Source: Acinetobacter modestus
GTDB lineage: Bacteria > Pseudomonadota > Gammaproteobacteria > Pseudomonadales > Moraxellaceae
DNA length: 64,000 nucleotides
Direction of reading: 5' to 3'
Assembly: GCF_014636095.1 (NCBI RefSeq)
Contig: NZ_BMDV01000001.1
Location: 248,001 to 312,000 of the forward strand
Part shown: positions 36,119-44,976 of the stretch, one piece after another
Numbering within the stretch: position 1 is the stretch's first letter
Layout: each line of letters opens with the position of its first letter
Position numbers and translations under genes: made by a program
The notes under the pieces: model-generated
The model's database searches: none
Told to the model about the DNA's origin: nothing
Seen by the model: the letters and a program-made list of their open reading frames with translations, nothing else

Positions 36119-38323
36119 ATGAACGCTAAACCACGTCTAACAGACTATTGGGTGACCTGTGCTGACGGGCTTGAAACCTTATTACAACAAGAACTTGAGA
36201 ATTTAGGCATTCAAAATATCCAACGTTTTGCTGGACGTTTAATATTTAAAGGCACGCTTGAGAATGCCTATCGCGTTTGTATGTGGTCTCGTTTAGCCTC
36301 TCGTGTGTTGTTACCAATTCATACCCATGAACTTGAATTCACACATGACGCACGTGATGTTGCAGAAGAACTCTACGAGGGTGCGATTAGCTTTGATTGG
36401 TCTCTTGTTTTTGCACCACAAAGTACCTTTGCTATTCGTCTACATGTAGAACGCGAAATTAAAGTCAATACACAGTTTGCTACACTACGAGTTAAAGATG
36501 GTGTAGTTGATTCATTTATGGAGGCGGTTGGTAAACGCCCAAGTATTGATATTAAACAGCCCGAAATTACACTTTATGTACTAGCTGGTAAAACCGAGCA
36601 TACTTACTGCCTAGATTTATCAGGTGATTCTTTACATAAACGTGGCTACCGTCACTTTATGACGGATGCACCTATCAAAGAAAATCTTGCAGCAGCAATA
36701 TTACAAAAAGCACAATTACAACAACTACAACCTGATTTAATTCTTGACCCAATGTGTGGTTCAGGAACATTCATTATTGAATCATTAATGATTTTAACTG
36801 ATCGTGCACCAGGCTTAGTACGTCGCTTTGGCTTCAATGGTTGGCATGGACATGATCGTGAATTGTGGTTATCACTTAAAGCAGAAGCAGCAGAACGTCA
36901 TGCAAAGGCTTTAGAGCAACCTCTACCTAAGTTTTATGCCTACGATGCGGATTGGGAAGCGGTTAAAGCCACTCGCCAAAACATCATTGCAGCAGGTTTT
37001 GAAAAAATACTTGATCAAATTCAAATTGAAGAGCGGACTTTAGCAGATTGGGATGATTTCCATGCTGAAGGTAAAAAAGCCTTTATTGTTACCAACCCTC
37101 CTTATGGGGAACGTTTAGGTGATAAAGCCTCTAGTCGATCATTCTATTTAGGTTTATCAGGATTATTACAGAAGAATTTTCCAAATCAGCCTGTTGCCGT
37201 GATTGCAGCACAAATTGAACAAGCAGATGTACTAGCCATCACCGAACCTCAAACTTTACGTTTGATGAATGGTAAACTTCCAATTTATATCCGTTTCGGC
37301 ACAGTAAAACCTGCAGCCGTAGTTCAACCATTCTTAGCAACATGGCAACCTCAACAATTTGAAAAAATTGAAGGTGCGGAAGACTTTACCAATCGTTTGC
37401 AAAAAAATATGCAAGCCTTAAAAAAATGGGCTGTGAAAGAAAATATTTTTTGCTTACGTTTGTATGATGCCGATTTACCTGATTTTAACATTGCCGTAGA
37501 TTTATATGGAGATCGTTTGCATGTTCAGGAATACGCACCACCAAAAACGATTGATCCTGAAAAAGCAAAAAAACGTTTTAATTTGGGTTTAGCTGCCATT
37601 CGTGCAGTAACAGGCTTAAATCGTGATGCAATTTTCATCAAAACCCGTGCAAAGCAAACGGGAACAAATCAATATGAAAAACAAAGCACTGCGTCTAAAC
37701 GTTTTATTGTGCAGGAAGGCAAAGCTAAAATTCTCGTCAATTTAACAGACTATTTAGATACTGGTTTATTCTTAGATCATCGTCAAATTCGTCTAAGAAT
37801 TGCCAAAGAAGCACGTGGCAAACACTTTCTTAATCTTTATAGCTATACCTCAACTGCTAGCTTACATGCAGCACTTGGCGGTGCAGCAAGTACCACGAGT
37901 GTCGACCTATCAAATACTTATTTGAATTGGTCAAAAGAAAATTTTGTATTGAATGGTTTAACGGTAGATCATGCTGATGAACAACATATGTTCTTTTCGA
38001 GCGATTGCTTTGAGTGGTTGAAAGAAGGCCATGAACAATACGATCTCATCTTCATTGACCCTCCAACTTTCTCTAACTCAAAAAAGTTTTATGGCACATT
38101 TGATGTACAGCGCGACCATGTTTCTCTGCTTAAACGTGCAATGAACCGTTTAACCAGTGATGGTACTTTGTACTTCTCAAATAACTATCGTGGGTTTGAG
38201 CTAGATGAAGAAATCGAAGCAATCTATCAAGTTGAAGAAATTACTTCTGAAACGATAGGCCTAGACTTTAAACGTAATCAGAAAATTCATCGTGCTTGGA
38301 AAATCCAACACCAACCAATCTAA
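36119..38323 (+). CDS. rlmL: Bifunctional 23S rRNA methyltransferase RlmKL
   Basis: RlmKL makes m2G2445 and m7G2069 in 23S rRNA during large-subunit assembly. The 734 residues have the fused layout. An N-terminal THUMP region (about 45-155) comes first, then the RlmL methyltransferase with LDPMCGSGTF (about 204-213) and NPPYGERLG (about 324). The C-terminal RlmK methyltransferase has the NLYSYTSTASLHAALGGA SAM site and FIDPPTFSNS. E. coli RlmL is 702 residues. It is a single-gene unit; the next gene converges 13 bp after the stop. Confidence 0.95.
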   Translation: MNAKPRLTDYWVTCADGLETLLQQELENLGIQNIQRFAGRLIFKGTLENAYRVCMWSRLASRVLLPIHTHELEFTHDARDVAEELYEGAISFDWSLVFAPQSTFAIRLHVEREIKVNTQFATLRVKDGVVDSFMEAVGKRPSIDIKQPEITLYVLAGKTEHTYCLDLSGDSLHKRGYRHFMTDAPIKENLAAAILQKAQLQQLQPDLILDPMCGSGTFIIESLMILTDRAPGLVRRFGFNGWHGHDRELWLSLKAEAAERHAKALEQPLPKFYAYDADWEAVKATRQNIIAAGFEKILDQIQIEERTLADWDDFHAEGKKAFIVTNPPYGERLGDKASSRSFYLGLSGLLQKNFPNQPVAVIAAQIEQADVLAITEPQTLRLMNGKLPIYIRFGTVKPAAVVQPFLATWQPQQFEKIEGAEDFTNRLQKNMQALKKWAVKENIFCLRLYDADLPDFNIAVDLYGDRLHVQEYAPPKTIDPEKAKKRFNLGLAAIRAVTGLNRDAIFIKTRAKQTGTNQYEKQSTASKRFIVQEGKAKILVNLTDYLDTGLFLDHRQIRLRIAKEARGKHFLNLYSYTSTASLHAALGGAASTTSVDLSNTYLNWSKENFVLNGLTVDHADEQHMFFSSDCFEWLKEGHEQYDLIFIDPPTFSNSKKFYGTFDVQRDHVSLLKRAMNRLTSDGTLYFSNNYRGFELDEEIEAIYQVEEITSETIGLDFKRNQKIHRAWKIQHQPI

Positions 38324-38336
38324 ATTAATATTTAAT

Positions 38337-38756
38337 TTATCTATAGGTTATTTTGGTTTTTCTGACGTTAGGAGAGTCAAATTCATAGATCATATAAGTA
38401 TCAGGAGCCTCATCATGAGGCTTCATATTTGCCTTCTTCTTCTCTCGCACATCCATTACAGAGGTTTTCTTTTGCTCTTGATATGGTGATAAAGCCCCTT
38501 CAGCAAGCATACTAATCCTTATTTCACGCAAATTACGATCACTCAATATGCGTTGAGAACGCCAACGTTCTTCCTCTGGCTTCATTGCATCTCGTTGAGC
38601 TTTTTCAATAATATTAGGCAAGGATCTATTTAATGCACCTGTTTGTAATGCTAAAGATCCCTCTGACATCGGTTGTGCAGCCGAACCAATTAATGGTAAA
38701 GCCGTCAAGAACATAATTACACCAATATACGTGTAATAATGCTGCTTATTCTCCAT
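38337..38756 (-). CDS. Hypothetical exported protein (139 aa)
   Basis: I do not recognise this 139-residue protein. Residues 1-27 contain a hydrophobic stretch ending IGSAAQ that fits a signal peptide, although the n-region is long and the Met at residue 15 could also start a shorter one. The mature part is charged and helical with many Arg, Glu and Lys, and no Cys. It ends 13 bp from rlmKL on the opposite strand. No partner can be inferred. Confidence 0.75.
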   Translation of the reverse strand: MENKQHYYTYIGVIMFLTALPLIGSAAQPMSEGSLALQTGALNRSLPNIIEKAQRDAMKPEEERWRSQRILSDRNLREIRISMLAEGALSPYQEQKKTSVMDVREKKKANMKPHDEAPDTYMIYEFDSPNVRKTKITYR

Positions 38757-38868
38757 TTTAATTCATCCTGAATTTTTTTCTTATTTATTCCGAAACTACC
38801 AAGCTTTTCATAAAATCGCAATGTCATTGGTAATATTCCTTAGGAAATCAGATAAATTGCACTGATAT

Positions 38869-38902
38869 AAAAAAAGATGGTGATTTTCATCACCATCTTT
38901 TT
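38869..38902 (-). terminator. Rho-independent terminator of clpB
   Basis: GATGGTGAT/ATCACCATC (38876-38884 and 38889-38897) with a TTTC loop is flanked by A and T runs, giving a U tract on the minus strand (and also on the plus strand). Confidence 0.9.
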
Positions 38903-38923
38903 AGCCAATCATTCAAATTAGAT

Positions 38924-41503
38924 TTAGCTAAGTTTAATTTTATCAAACACAAGCTGACCACTATCACCTTTAATCAGAATATTATCTCCCGGCTGGAATT
39001 CACCAGATAAGATTTTCTGAGCCAAGTTATTTTCAACTTGTTGCTGTATTGCACGTTTTAGTGGTCGTGCGCCATAGATTGGATCAAAACCAGCTTCAAT
39101 CAATAGATCAAATGCACTATCATCAACAGTTAAGGCCATATCTCGTTCGCTCAGACGTGAACGTAAACGATTCAATTGAATATCCGCGATACCACGAATT
39201 TGAGCTTTCTTCAACGAATGGAAAATGACTAATTCATCAATACGGTTAATGAACTCTGGACGGAAATGCTGAGTTACAGCACTCATTACCACTGTTCGAA
39301 CTTCCTCATCAGTTGCACCTTCACCTAATTCACGTACATCTTGTGAGCCTAAGTTAGATGTCATCACAATGACCGTATTTTTAAAATCGATAACACGACC
39401 TTGAGAATCAGTTAAGCGACCATCATCCAATACCTGTAACAGGATATTGAATACATCTGGATGAGCTTTTTCCACTTCGTCAAATAACACTACGCTATAT
39501 GGCTTACGACGAACAGCTTCTGTTAAAACCCCTCCTTCTTCATAACCCACATATCCCGGAGGAGCACCCACTAAACGGCTGACCGAATGCTTTTCCATAA
39601 ATTCAGACATATCGATACGAATCATGGCATCATCACTATCAAACAAGAAGTTTGCTAATGCTTTAGTTAACTCGGTTTTACCTACACCTGTCGGTCCAAG
39701 GAATAAGAATGATCCACTCGGACGATTCGGATCAGATAGACCTGCACGTGAACGACGGACTGCATTGGAAACTGCAACCACAGCTTCATGTTGCCCGACT
39801 ACACGGTTATGTAAAAACTCTTCCATATTCAGTAGTTTTTCACGTTCACCTTGTAGCATTTTCGCCACAGGAATGCCTGTTGCCGCACTCACTACTTCAG
39901 CAATTTCATTTTCAGTCACTTTGGTACGAATTAGCTTCGGTTCTTCATTTTCCTCAGCGACTTCCGCTTGATCCAAGCGTTTTTGCAACTCAGGAATCAC
40001 GCCATATTGTAAGCGTGCTGCTTCAGCCAAATCACCTTCACGTTTTGCTTTTTCTAAAGCAACACGTGCTTGATCCAATTCAACTTGAGCTTTCTTATCA
40101 CCTTCAACGAGTGTCTTCTCGGCTTTCCAAATTTCCTCTAGATCATTATATTCTTTTTGCTTTTCAGCAATTTGCTGTTCAAGATGATTCACTTCAGCTT
40201 TACTACCAGCGTCCTCATCTTTCTTCACTGCTTCTAATTGCATTTTCAATTGGATTAAACGGCGATCAAGTTTATCTAAAGCTTCAGGTTTAGAATCGAT
40301 CTCCATTTTGATACGTGAAGCAGCTTCATCAATTAAATCAATGGCTTTATCAGGCAATTGACGGTCCGTGATATAACGATGCGACATTTTTGCAGCTGCA
40401 ATAATTGCTGAGTCTAAAATTTGCACGCCATGATGCGTTGCATATTTTTCTTTTAGACCACGCAAAATCGCAATGGTATCTTCCACACTTGGTTCATCAA
40501 CGAGTACTTTTTGGAAACGACGTTCTAGTGCCGCATCTTTCTCAATATATTGACGATATTCATCTAAAGTTGTTGCTCCAACACAACGTAACTCACCACG
40601 TGCTAAAGCAGGTTTCAACATATTACCTGCATCCATTGCGCCATCGCCTTTTCCTGCACCTACAAGTGTATGTAATTCATCAATAAATAGAATGACTTCA
40701 CCTTCTTGTTTTGCAAGATCATTCAGAACGGCTTTCAAACGTTCCTCGAACTCACCGCGATATTTAGCACCTGCAAGCAACGAACCTAGATCCAAAGACA
40801 ATACCCGTTTACTTTTCAGACTTTCAGGAACTTCACCATTAATAATTCGTTGCGCTAGACCTTCAACAATCGCCGTTTTACCCACGCCAGGTTCACCAAT
40901 CAAGACTGGATTATTTTTAGTTCGGCGTGATAAAACCTGTATTGTGCGACGTATTTCATCATCACGACCAATTACAGGATCCAGTTTGCCTGCCAAAGCA
41001 CGCTCTGTTAAATCAATGGTATATTTATTCAATGAATCGCGTTGATCTTCATGATTATTGCTCATGACTTTGTCATTTCCTCGAATATTTTCAATTACTT
41101 TGCGTAAACTATCTGGTGTTACCCCAGCACTATTTAATATAGTTTTAGTTTCACCTGTTTCCGCTAAACTTAACAACACCCAATCCGTTGATAAGAATTC
41201 ATCACCTGCTTTTTGCGCATAACGATCAGCTAAATTTAAGATCTTTACTGCTTCAGGATTAAGATTAATATCTCCTGTTGGATTTGATAAAGTCGGTGCA
41301 TTTCTTATCGCTTGTTCTAACTTTTGTTTCAACTCTGGCAAGCGTGCACCTGATTGCTGCAACAAACTTAAATTGGCAGGCTCTTCTAGCAAAGTCGATA
41401 AAATATGAATACCCGCAATAGAAGTATGGTCTTTACCCATTGCCAATGATTGTGCATCTGAGAGAGCTTGCTGTAAACGGTTCGTAAATTTTTCAAAACG
41501 CAT
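38924..41503 (-). CDS. clpB: ATP-dependent disaggregase ClpB
   Basis: ClpB works with DnaK to extract proteins from aggregates. The 859 residues match the family (857 in E. coli). Domains are the N domain with two Clp repeats (1-145), NBD1 with Walker A GEPGVGKT (about 205), the coiled-coil middle domain (about 410-525) and NBD2 with [10 protein letters not shown] (about 605). The pore loop KYRGEFEER is also visible. The ClpP-binding IGF loop is not seen, as expected for ClpB. A second in-frame Met (VMSNNHEDQ, about residue 147) could give the short form known in E. coli. A sigma32-type promoter lies upstream. Confidence 0.97.
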   Translation of the reverse strand: MRFEKFTNRLQQALSDAQSLAMGKDHTSIAGIHILSTLLEEPANLSLLQQSGARLPELKQKLEQAIRNAPTLSNPTGDINLNPEAVKILNLADRYAQKAGDEFLSTDWVLLSLAETGETKTILNSAGVTPDSLRKVIENIRGNDKVMSNNHEDQRDSLNKYTIDLTERALAGKLDPVIGRDDEIRRTIQVLSRRTKNNPVLIGEPGVGKTAIVEGLAQRIINGEVPESLKSKRVLSLDLGSLLAGAKYRGEFEERLKAVLNDLAKQEGEVILFIDELHTLVGAGKGDGAMDAGNMLKPALARGELRCVGATTLDEYRQYIEKDAALERRFQKVLVDEPSVEDTIAILRGLKEKYATHHGVQILDSAIIAAAKMSHRYITDRQLPDKAIDLIDEAASRIKMEIDSKPEALDKLDRRLIQLKMQLEAVKKDEDAGSKAEVNHLEQQIAEKQKEYNDLEEIWKAEKTLVEGDKKAQVELDQARVALEKAKREGDLAEAARLQYGVIPELQKRLDQAEVAEENEEPKLIRTKVTENEIAEVVSAATGIPVAKMLQGEREKLLNMEEFLHNRVVGQHEAVVAVSNAVRRSRAGLSDPNRPSGSFLFLGPTGVGKTELTKALANFLFDSDDAMIRIDMSEFMEKHSVSRLVGAPPGYVGYEEGGVLTEAVRRKPYSVVLFDEVEKAHPDVFNILLQVLDDGRLTDSQGRVIDFKNTVIVMTSNLGSQDVRELGEGATDEEVRTVVMSAVTQHFRPEFINRIDELVIFHSLKKAQIRGIADIQLNRLRSRLSERDMALTVDDSAFDLLIEAGFDPIYGARPLKRAIQQQVENNLAQKILSGEFQPGDNILIKGDSGQLVFDKIKLS

Positions 41504-41542
41504 TCTTGTTATTCCTCACAACAAATTTTTAACTTATCACTA

Positions 41543-41570
41543 AGATGGGAACACTTTTTAAAATTTCAAA
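41543..41570 (-). promoter_or_regulatory. Sigma32 (RpoH)-type heat-shock promoter of clpB
   Basis: On the minus strand TTTGAAA (41570-41564) is followed after 14 bp by CCCATCT (41549-41543). The sigma32 consensus is CTTGAAA, 13-15 bp, CCCCATnT. The -10 ends 40 bp before the clpB ATG, which has GAGGAA upstream. Confidence 0.8.
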
Positions 41571-41756
41571 TAAAATTTATATATTTTTCAATATTTTGTA
41601 TAAATTAAACTTTATAAAACTCAGTAATAATATGGGTATATAAACAATCTATTTCAAGTATATTTTGTATAATTTTCTATCTATTCTGATTTAAACAATA
41701 TCCATATTGTTATTTTAGGGTGAAACTTTTAACTTAAGACTTTAGTTCGTTTAAAA

Positions 41757-42566
41757 ATGATCATTATGCATTTAAGAAGAATTGTAATAGCTAGTATTTG
41801 CCTTTTCCCTATTCAGATAGTTATTGCTCAATTACCACAGAATTCACGACATGCAGGCGGTATAGCCGTTATTCCAATTCCATCAACGACTACCCAAGTT
41901 TTCTATGAGAAAAAACCAATTCTAATTGCACAAGAAGGCACTCAACGATACGCTATTTTTGGAATTCCTCTTTCTACCCCATTGGGAACGTTAAGCCTAA
42001 CAACTAATGCTATGCCCATACAGATTGAAATACTGCCATATCAATATGCTGAACAACACATCAATGTAAAAAACCAAGACTATGTTAATCCGAATCAAAA
42101 TCAACTTGATCGATATGCTTCGGAAGCAAAAGAACAAAATGAGATTTATAATTCTTTCAGTCAAAGCCATTGGACTAAATTTCCAACTTTTATTCCACCA
42201 ACAGCAGGCAAGTTTAGTAACTCATTTGGACGCAAACGTTTTTTTAATAATGAAGAACGCGCCCCACATTCAGGTCTAGACATTCCAGCACCAATTGGCC
42301 AAAAAGTTGTAGCGCCAGCAGATGGCATTGTCGTTCAAACTGGTGATTATTTTTTCAATGGTAAGACTGTTTTGATTGATCACGGTCAAGGTTTAATCAG
42401 TATGTTCTGCCATCTCAGTAAAATTGAGGTTTCAAAGGGACAACATATTACTCAAGGTGAACTTTTAGGTTTAGTGGGAAATACAGGTCGAGTAACTGGT
42501 CCACACTTACACTGGGGAATGAGTTTAAATGATGCACGGGTAGACCCACAATTATTACTAAAATAA
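41757..42566 (+). CDS. M23-family peptidoglycan endopeptidase
   Basis: The 269-residue exported protein has a signal peptide of about 24 residues (ending VIA). A 140-residue N-terminal part follows, then the LytM/M23 domain with intact zinc and catalytic residues: His171 and Asp175 (HSGLD), His219 (MFCHLS) and His250-x-His252 (HLHWG). It should cleave peptidoglycan cross-links rather than act as a degenerate activator. The start could be Met1 or Met4; no clear Shine-Dalgarno sequence decides. It is divergent from clpB and convergent with the OsmC gene. Confidence 0.9.
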   Translation: MIIMHLRRIVIASICLFPIQIVIAQLPQNSRHAGGIAVIPIPSTTTQVFYEKKPILIAQEGTQRYAIFGIPLSTPLGTLSLTTNAMPIQIEILPYQYAEQHINVKNQDYVNPNQNQLDRYASEAKEQNEIYNSFSQSHWTKFPTFIPPTAGKFSNSFGRKRFFNNEERAPHSGLDIPAPIGQKVVAPADGIVVQTGDYFFNGKTVLIDHGQGLISMFCHLSKIEVSKGQHITQGELLGLVGNTGRVTGPHLHWGMSLNDARVDPQLLLK

Positions 42567-42580
42567 AAACTATGTCGATA

Positions 42581-42612
42581 AAAAAGTGATCTAAACAAAT
42601 CGATCACTTTTT
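42581..42612. terminator. Bidirectional terminator (M23 / OsmC genes)
   Basis: AAAAAGTGATC (42581-42591) and GATCACTTTTT (42602-42612) form a perfect 11-bp stem with a 10-base loop, with U-rich ends on both strands. Confidence 0.82.
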
Positions 42613-42634
42613 AGTTAAACTTAATAATTAAGTA

Positions 42635-43057
42635 TTAATCAGCTTCTACAATTTCAAAGTCATGTGTGATTTCTACACCACCATCAGACAACATTTTGCT
42701 CGCAGAACAATATTTTTCTGCTGAAAGCTCAACTGCTTTTTCAACTTGCTTAGCTTTAACAGCTTTACCTGTTACCACGAAATGTAAGTGAATTTTTGTA
42801 AACACTGCAGGAATAGAATCAGCTCTCTCCGCTTTTAACTGGCATACAACATCGGTCACATCTTGGCGTGATTTCTTTAAAATAGTCACAATATCAAACG
42901 AAGCACACCCACCAAGTCCCATTAAAATCAACTCCATAGGACGTGGTCCACGGTTTTCACCACCATACTCAGCAGAACCATCCATCACTACACTGTGACC
43001 ACTTTCTGATTTCGCTTCAAAAGCAACATTCTCTAACCAATGTACACTTGTTTGCAT
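42635..43057 (-). CDS. OsmC-family protein (YhfA-like)
   Basis: The 140-residue protein has the OsmC/Ohr fold with both reactive Cys: Cys51 in LGGCASFD and Cys117 in EKYCSAS. Members reduce organic hydroperoxides or are otherwise thiol-active. The sequence fits the YhfA-type subgroup rather than Ohr. It is divergent from vfr with 147 bp between; in E. coli yhfA likewise sits next to crp, so the arrangement is ancient. Confidence 0.88.
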   Translation of the reverse strand: MQTSVHWLENVAFEAKSESGHSVVMDGSAEYGGENRGPRPMELILMGLGGCASFDIVTILKKSRQDVTDVVCQLKAERADSIPAVFTKIHLHFVVTGKAVKAKQVEKAVELSAEKYCSASKMLSDGGVEITHDFEIVEAD

Positions 43058-43151
43058 TGCAACTACCCGAAAAACGTTATAAATTTACTCTAGTTCTTGT
43101 ACACTAACATAAAATGAGTTGATAAGGAATTTCATCTCTTCTGTGTAGAAA

Positions 43152-43167
43152 AGGCTCCATGGGGCCT
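43152..43167. promoter_or_regulatory. GC-rich palindrome upstream of vfr
   Basis: AGGCTCCATGGGGCCT is an imperfect 16-bp palindrome (one mismatched pair) centred on CCATGG, 37 bp before the vfr start. It is notably GC-rich for this region. Operator or leader hairpin; not a CRP consensus site. Confidence 0.35.
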
Positions 43168-43204
43168 GTGCGATCGGTTTTATCCAAATTCGGAAATTTT
43201 AAGC

Positions 43205-43912
43205 ATGACTTCAAATTTTTCACATCTTAGCACTGATGCTTTGTCTCCAGGTCAATTACCTGAATCAGTTAAAGCATTGCTAAAACGTGCTCATATTAAT
43301 AGATACCCTAAACGCACCACGATTGTTGACGCTGGAACGGAATCAAAATCACTGTATTTAATATTAAAAGGTTCAGTGTCAATCATATTACGTGAAGATG
43401 ATGAGCGTGAGATTGTTGTTGCATATCTCAATCCAGGTGATTTCTTTGGTGAAATGGGGCTGTTTGAAAATAACCCTCAACGTACCGCAGAAGTACGTAC
43501 TCGAGATGTTTGCGAAATTGCAGAAATCTCATATGAAAATTTCCACGAACTCAGCAAGCAATACCCTGACCTGAGTTATGCTGTATTTGCTCAGCTTGTT
43601 CGCCGTCTGAAGAATACAACGCGTAAAGTCACTGACTTAGCATTTATCGATGTATCTGGTCGTATTGCTCGTTGTTTAATTGACTTATCTGCGCAGCCTG
43701 AGGCAATGATTCTACCGAATGGTCGTCAGATTCGTATTACACGTCAAGAAATTGGTCGTATTGTGGGTTGTTCACGTGAAATGGTTGGTCGTGTTTTAAA
43801 AACACTTGAAGATCAAGGCATGATTCAAACTGACGGTAAAGCAATTTTAATTTTCGATACCTCTTTAGATGATAATGCATTTTCTGAAGATGAATTTGAT
43901 GATGAGGATTAA
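43205..43912 (+). CDS. vfr: CRP/Vfr-family cyclic-AMP-type transcriptional regulator
   Basis: The 235-residue protein has an N-terminal cyclic-nucleotide domain, with the FFGEMGLFENNPQRTAEVRT-type phosphate-binding cassette near residues 81-100. The dimer helix and a winged helix-turn-helix follow; the recognition helix GCSREMVGRVLKTLED is at about 188-203. An acidic tail (DDNAFSEDEFDDED) extends beyond E. coli CRP, and the N terminus is about 15 residues longer. In Acinetobacter this regulator is called Vfr. The cassette has Arg-Thr where CRP has Arg-Ser, compatible with cAMP binding. Confidence 0.93.
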   Translation: MTSNFSHLSTDALSPGQLPESVKALLKRAHINRYPKRTTIVDAGTESKSLYLILKGSVSIILREDDEREIVVAYLNPGDFFGEMGLFENNPQRTAEVRTRDVCEIAEISYENFHELSKQYPDLSYAVFAQLVRRLKNTTRKVTDLAFIDVSGRIARCLIDLSAQPEAMILPNGRQIRITRQEIGRIVGCSREMVGRVLKTLEDQGMIQTDGKAILIFDTSLDDNAFSEDEFDDED

Positions 43913-43938
43913 TCCCCCTCTAGCTTTAAGCTAATTTC

Positions 43939-43969
43939 AAAGCCAGTGCAAACCACTGGCTTTAATTTT
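43939..43969 (+). terminator. Rho-independent terminator of vfr
   Basis: AAAGCCAGTG/CACTGGCTTT (43939-43948 and 43954-43963) with a CAAAC loop, followed by AATTTTA. Confidence 0.82.
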
Positions 43970-44126
43970 ATCCAGACAAAGCTAAACTATTTAGCTTTTC
44001 ATCAATTCTGCTTACATAATTACTATGATTATAGAGATAATCAGAATATAAAGCCTTGCGAACTTTTTTTATAATTCTTGTTAATCATGGGTATATTTAT
44101 AAGATACTGATTTGGAGCAAATAAGT

Positions 44127-44903
44127 ATGAAAAAATTGGCTTTAAGCCTTTGTGCAATGACTGTAATAACGATTTCAGGTTGTGCATCATTTGCAGATAT
44201 GGCAGGTGCTGACAGTGCCACATTAAACGCTCAGTCAGCTCAAAGCTTTGCAAAGATGACACAGGAAGCTCGTGCCAAGAATCAATTGGATATGAGCTCT
44301 AGTACTTATCAACGTATTAATTCAGTATTTTTGCGCTTAAAACCGTATGCTGACCAAATGAACCAAACCGGTCAGCGTTTTGATTGGCAGTTAGCAGTAC
44401 TAAAATCAGATACTGTAAATGCCTATGTAGCGCCAGGTGGGAAAGTCGTTTTCTATACGGGTATTGTGAACAAGCTGAATTTGACCAATGATGAAATCGC
44501 AGCAATTATGGGACACGAAATGACCCATGCCTTAGAAGAGCATGCCAAAAGTAAAATTGGTGCACAAGCACTTACAAACTTAGCGATTGGTATTGGTACG
44601 ACTTATGCGGGTGCGAATATTGGTGAAGCAGGTAATGCGGCAATTGCTTTAGGTAGTCAAATTGGTATTGGTTTACCATATTCTCGTAATTTAGAAAGTC
44701 GCGCTGATTTTGGTGGATTAATGCTGATGGCTAAAGCGGGATATAATCCAAATGCAGCAATTAGTCTTTGGGAAAAAATGGATCGTCTAGATGGTGCTGG
44801 TGGTGCATCATTCTTATCAACTCACCCATCAAATAGTCAACGTATTGGTGATATGCGTAAAAATTTACCTGCTGCTCTGGCAGTTTATAATAAACGTCGT
44901 TAA
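44127..44903 (+). CDS. M48-family metalloprotease lipoprotein
   Basis: The start at 44127 (TTGGAG upstream) gives 258 residues. The lipobox ISGC (Cys19) makes it a lipoprotein. The M48 domain has the zinc motif HEMTH at 130-134 and the third ligand Glu in ESRAD near 189. The layout is that of E. coli LoiP (YggG), an outer-membrane-associated protease. Small-residue-rich stretch ATTYAGANIGEAGNAAIALG-like sequence follows the active site. It is a single gene facing the biotin carboxylase gene. Confidence 0.91.
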   Translation: MKKLALSLCAMTVITISGCASFADMAGADSATLNAQSAQSFAKMTQEARAKNQLDMSSSTYQRINSVFLRLKPYADQMNQTGQRFDWQLAVLKSDTVNAYVAPGGKVVFYTGIVNKLNLTNDEIAAIMGHEMTHALEEHAKSKIGAQALTNLAIGIGTTYAGANIGEAGNAAIALGSQIGIGLPYSRNLESRADFGGLMLMAKAGYNPNAAISLWEKMDRLDGAGGASFLSTHPSNSQRIGDMRKNLPAALAVYNKRR

Positions 44904-44913
44904 TTTAGCCAAA

Positions 44914-44945
44914 GCCATTAGATCTCATTTTAGAGATTTAATGGC
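44914..44945. terminator. Convergent-gene hairpin, no U tract
   Basis: GCCATTAGATCTC (44914-44926) and GAGATTTAATGGC (44933-44945) pair over 13 bp with one G-T pair and an ATTTTA loop, between the M48 and carboxylase gene ends. Neither side has a clear T run, so it may be a 3'-end stabiliser. Confidence 0.55.
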
Positions 44946-44976
44946 ATATCCTTTAGCTGTCTTATATACAAAAACT

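Noticed and set aside
39709..40293. Long plus-strand frame inside clpB (194 codons)
   Set aside because: It is antisense to a fully conserved gene; its His/Leu-rich composition is that of a shadow frame.
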